Below are positions 63,989 to 64,000 of a stretch of DNA of 64,000 nucleotides, piece by piece. The notes under the pieces were generated by a model. That model was given only the letters and a program-made list of their open reading frames with translations. It did not search any database and had not been told where the DNA came from. The position numbers were made by a program, and so were the translations under genes. Source of the DNA: Paralithodes platypus (Eukaryota > Arthropoda > Malacostraca > Decapoda > Lithodidae). Where the stretch lies: NCBI GenBank assembly GCA_032716605.1, contig JAVRFV010002373.1, positions 628,052-692,051 on the forward strand, given 5' to 3'. Position 1 is the stretch's first letter. Each line of letters starts with the position of its first letter.

Positions 63989-64000
63989 TCCATAAAAATA

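Overview
The window looks like repeat-dominated nuclear DNA of an arthropod, most likely a decapod crustacean. The reasons are TTAGG-type telomere-like tracts, many (GA)n, (CTAT)n and (CTT)n microsatellites, pervasive TAGGCCTA-type motifs, BEL/Pao and diverse LINE relics, and a LINE 3' end of the ATGTTCTT type that I associate with decapods. The species is not determinable. I see no operons, rRNA genes, CRISPR arrays or confident multi-exon host genes. Almost everything is mobile elements, often inserted into one another. Only two intact single-exon ORFs have no obvious transposon around them.

Layout. 1-1,900: foldback arm, 74-bp tandem array, and a 670-bp TIR element. 1,945-13,190: a deep nest. 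A minus-strand LINE (A) is cut by two TTAA-site insertions; one of these carries a Tigger element that itself carries a TTAA element. Next to it a second LINE (B) is split by an 8-9 bp TSD element, which contains a 7-kb piggyBac element with matching TIRs and a broken transposase. 13,473-16,594: element R copy 1, filled by a TTAA MITE and by an 8-bp-TSD element that carries a LINE-C fragment. 17,236-19,749: long LINE-C. 19,869-21,029: intact 385-aa protein with two retropepsin-like domains. 21,996-27,932: LINE-D and LINE-E, the latter split by a MITE. 28,000-32,800: MITEs, foldbacks, an unknown 260-aa ORF and a SINE-like repeat. 32,815-37,080: LINE-G (PHD-EN-RT). 38,770-41,545: LINE-H. 42,207-43,662: inverted element R copy 2, which shows the empty sites for the insertions of copy 1. 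45,184-53,336: a candidate giant-LTR element with gag but no pol. 53,337-56,290: 5' part of a BEL/Pao element with an SGNH-hydrolase-like ORF between PBS and gag. 56,894-59,970: LINE-I and LINE-J. 60,200-64,000: nested foldbacks, a palindromic minisatellite, and an inverted pair of tRNA-like SINEs.

How they fit together. TTAA insertions beginning TTAACCC recur at least eight times, and one piggyBac element with the same kind of ends is present. The autonomous family, or relatives of it, could therefore have mobilised the small elements; this is inference. Reading frames of interrupted LINEs and the R1/R2 comparison show target duplications directly. The two ORFs that may be host or domesticated genes (tandem retropepsin; basic/acidic-tailed protein) and the SGNH ORF in the BEL element are the most interesting coding signals. 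Coordinates of element ends were read by eye and may be off by a few bases.
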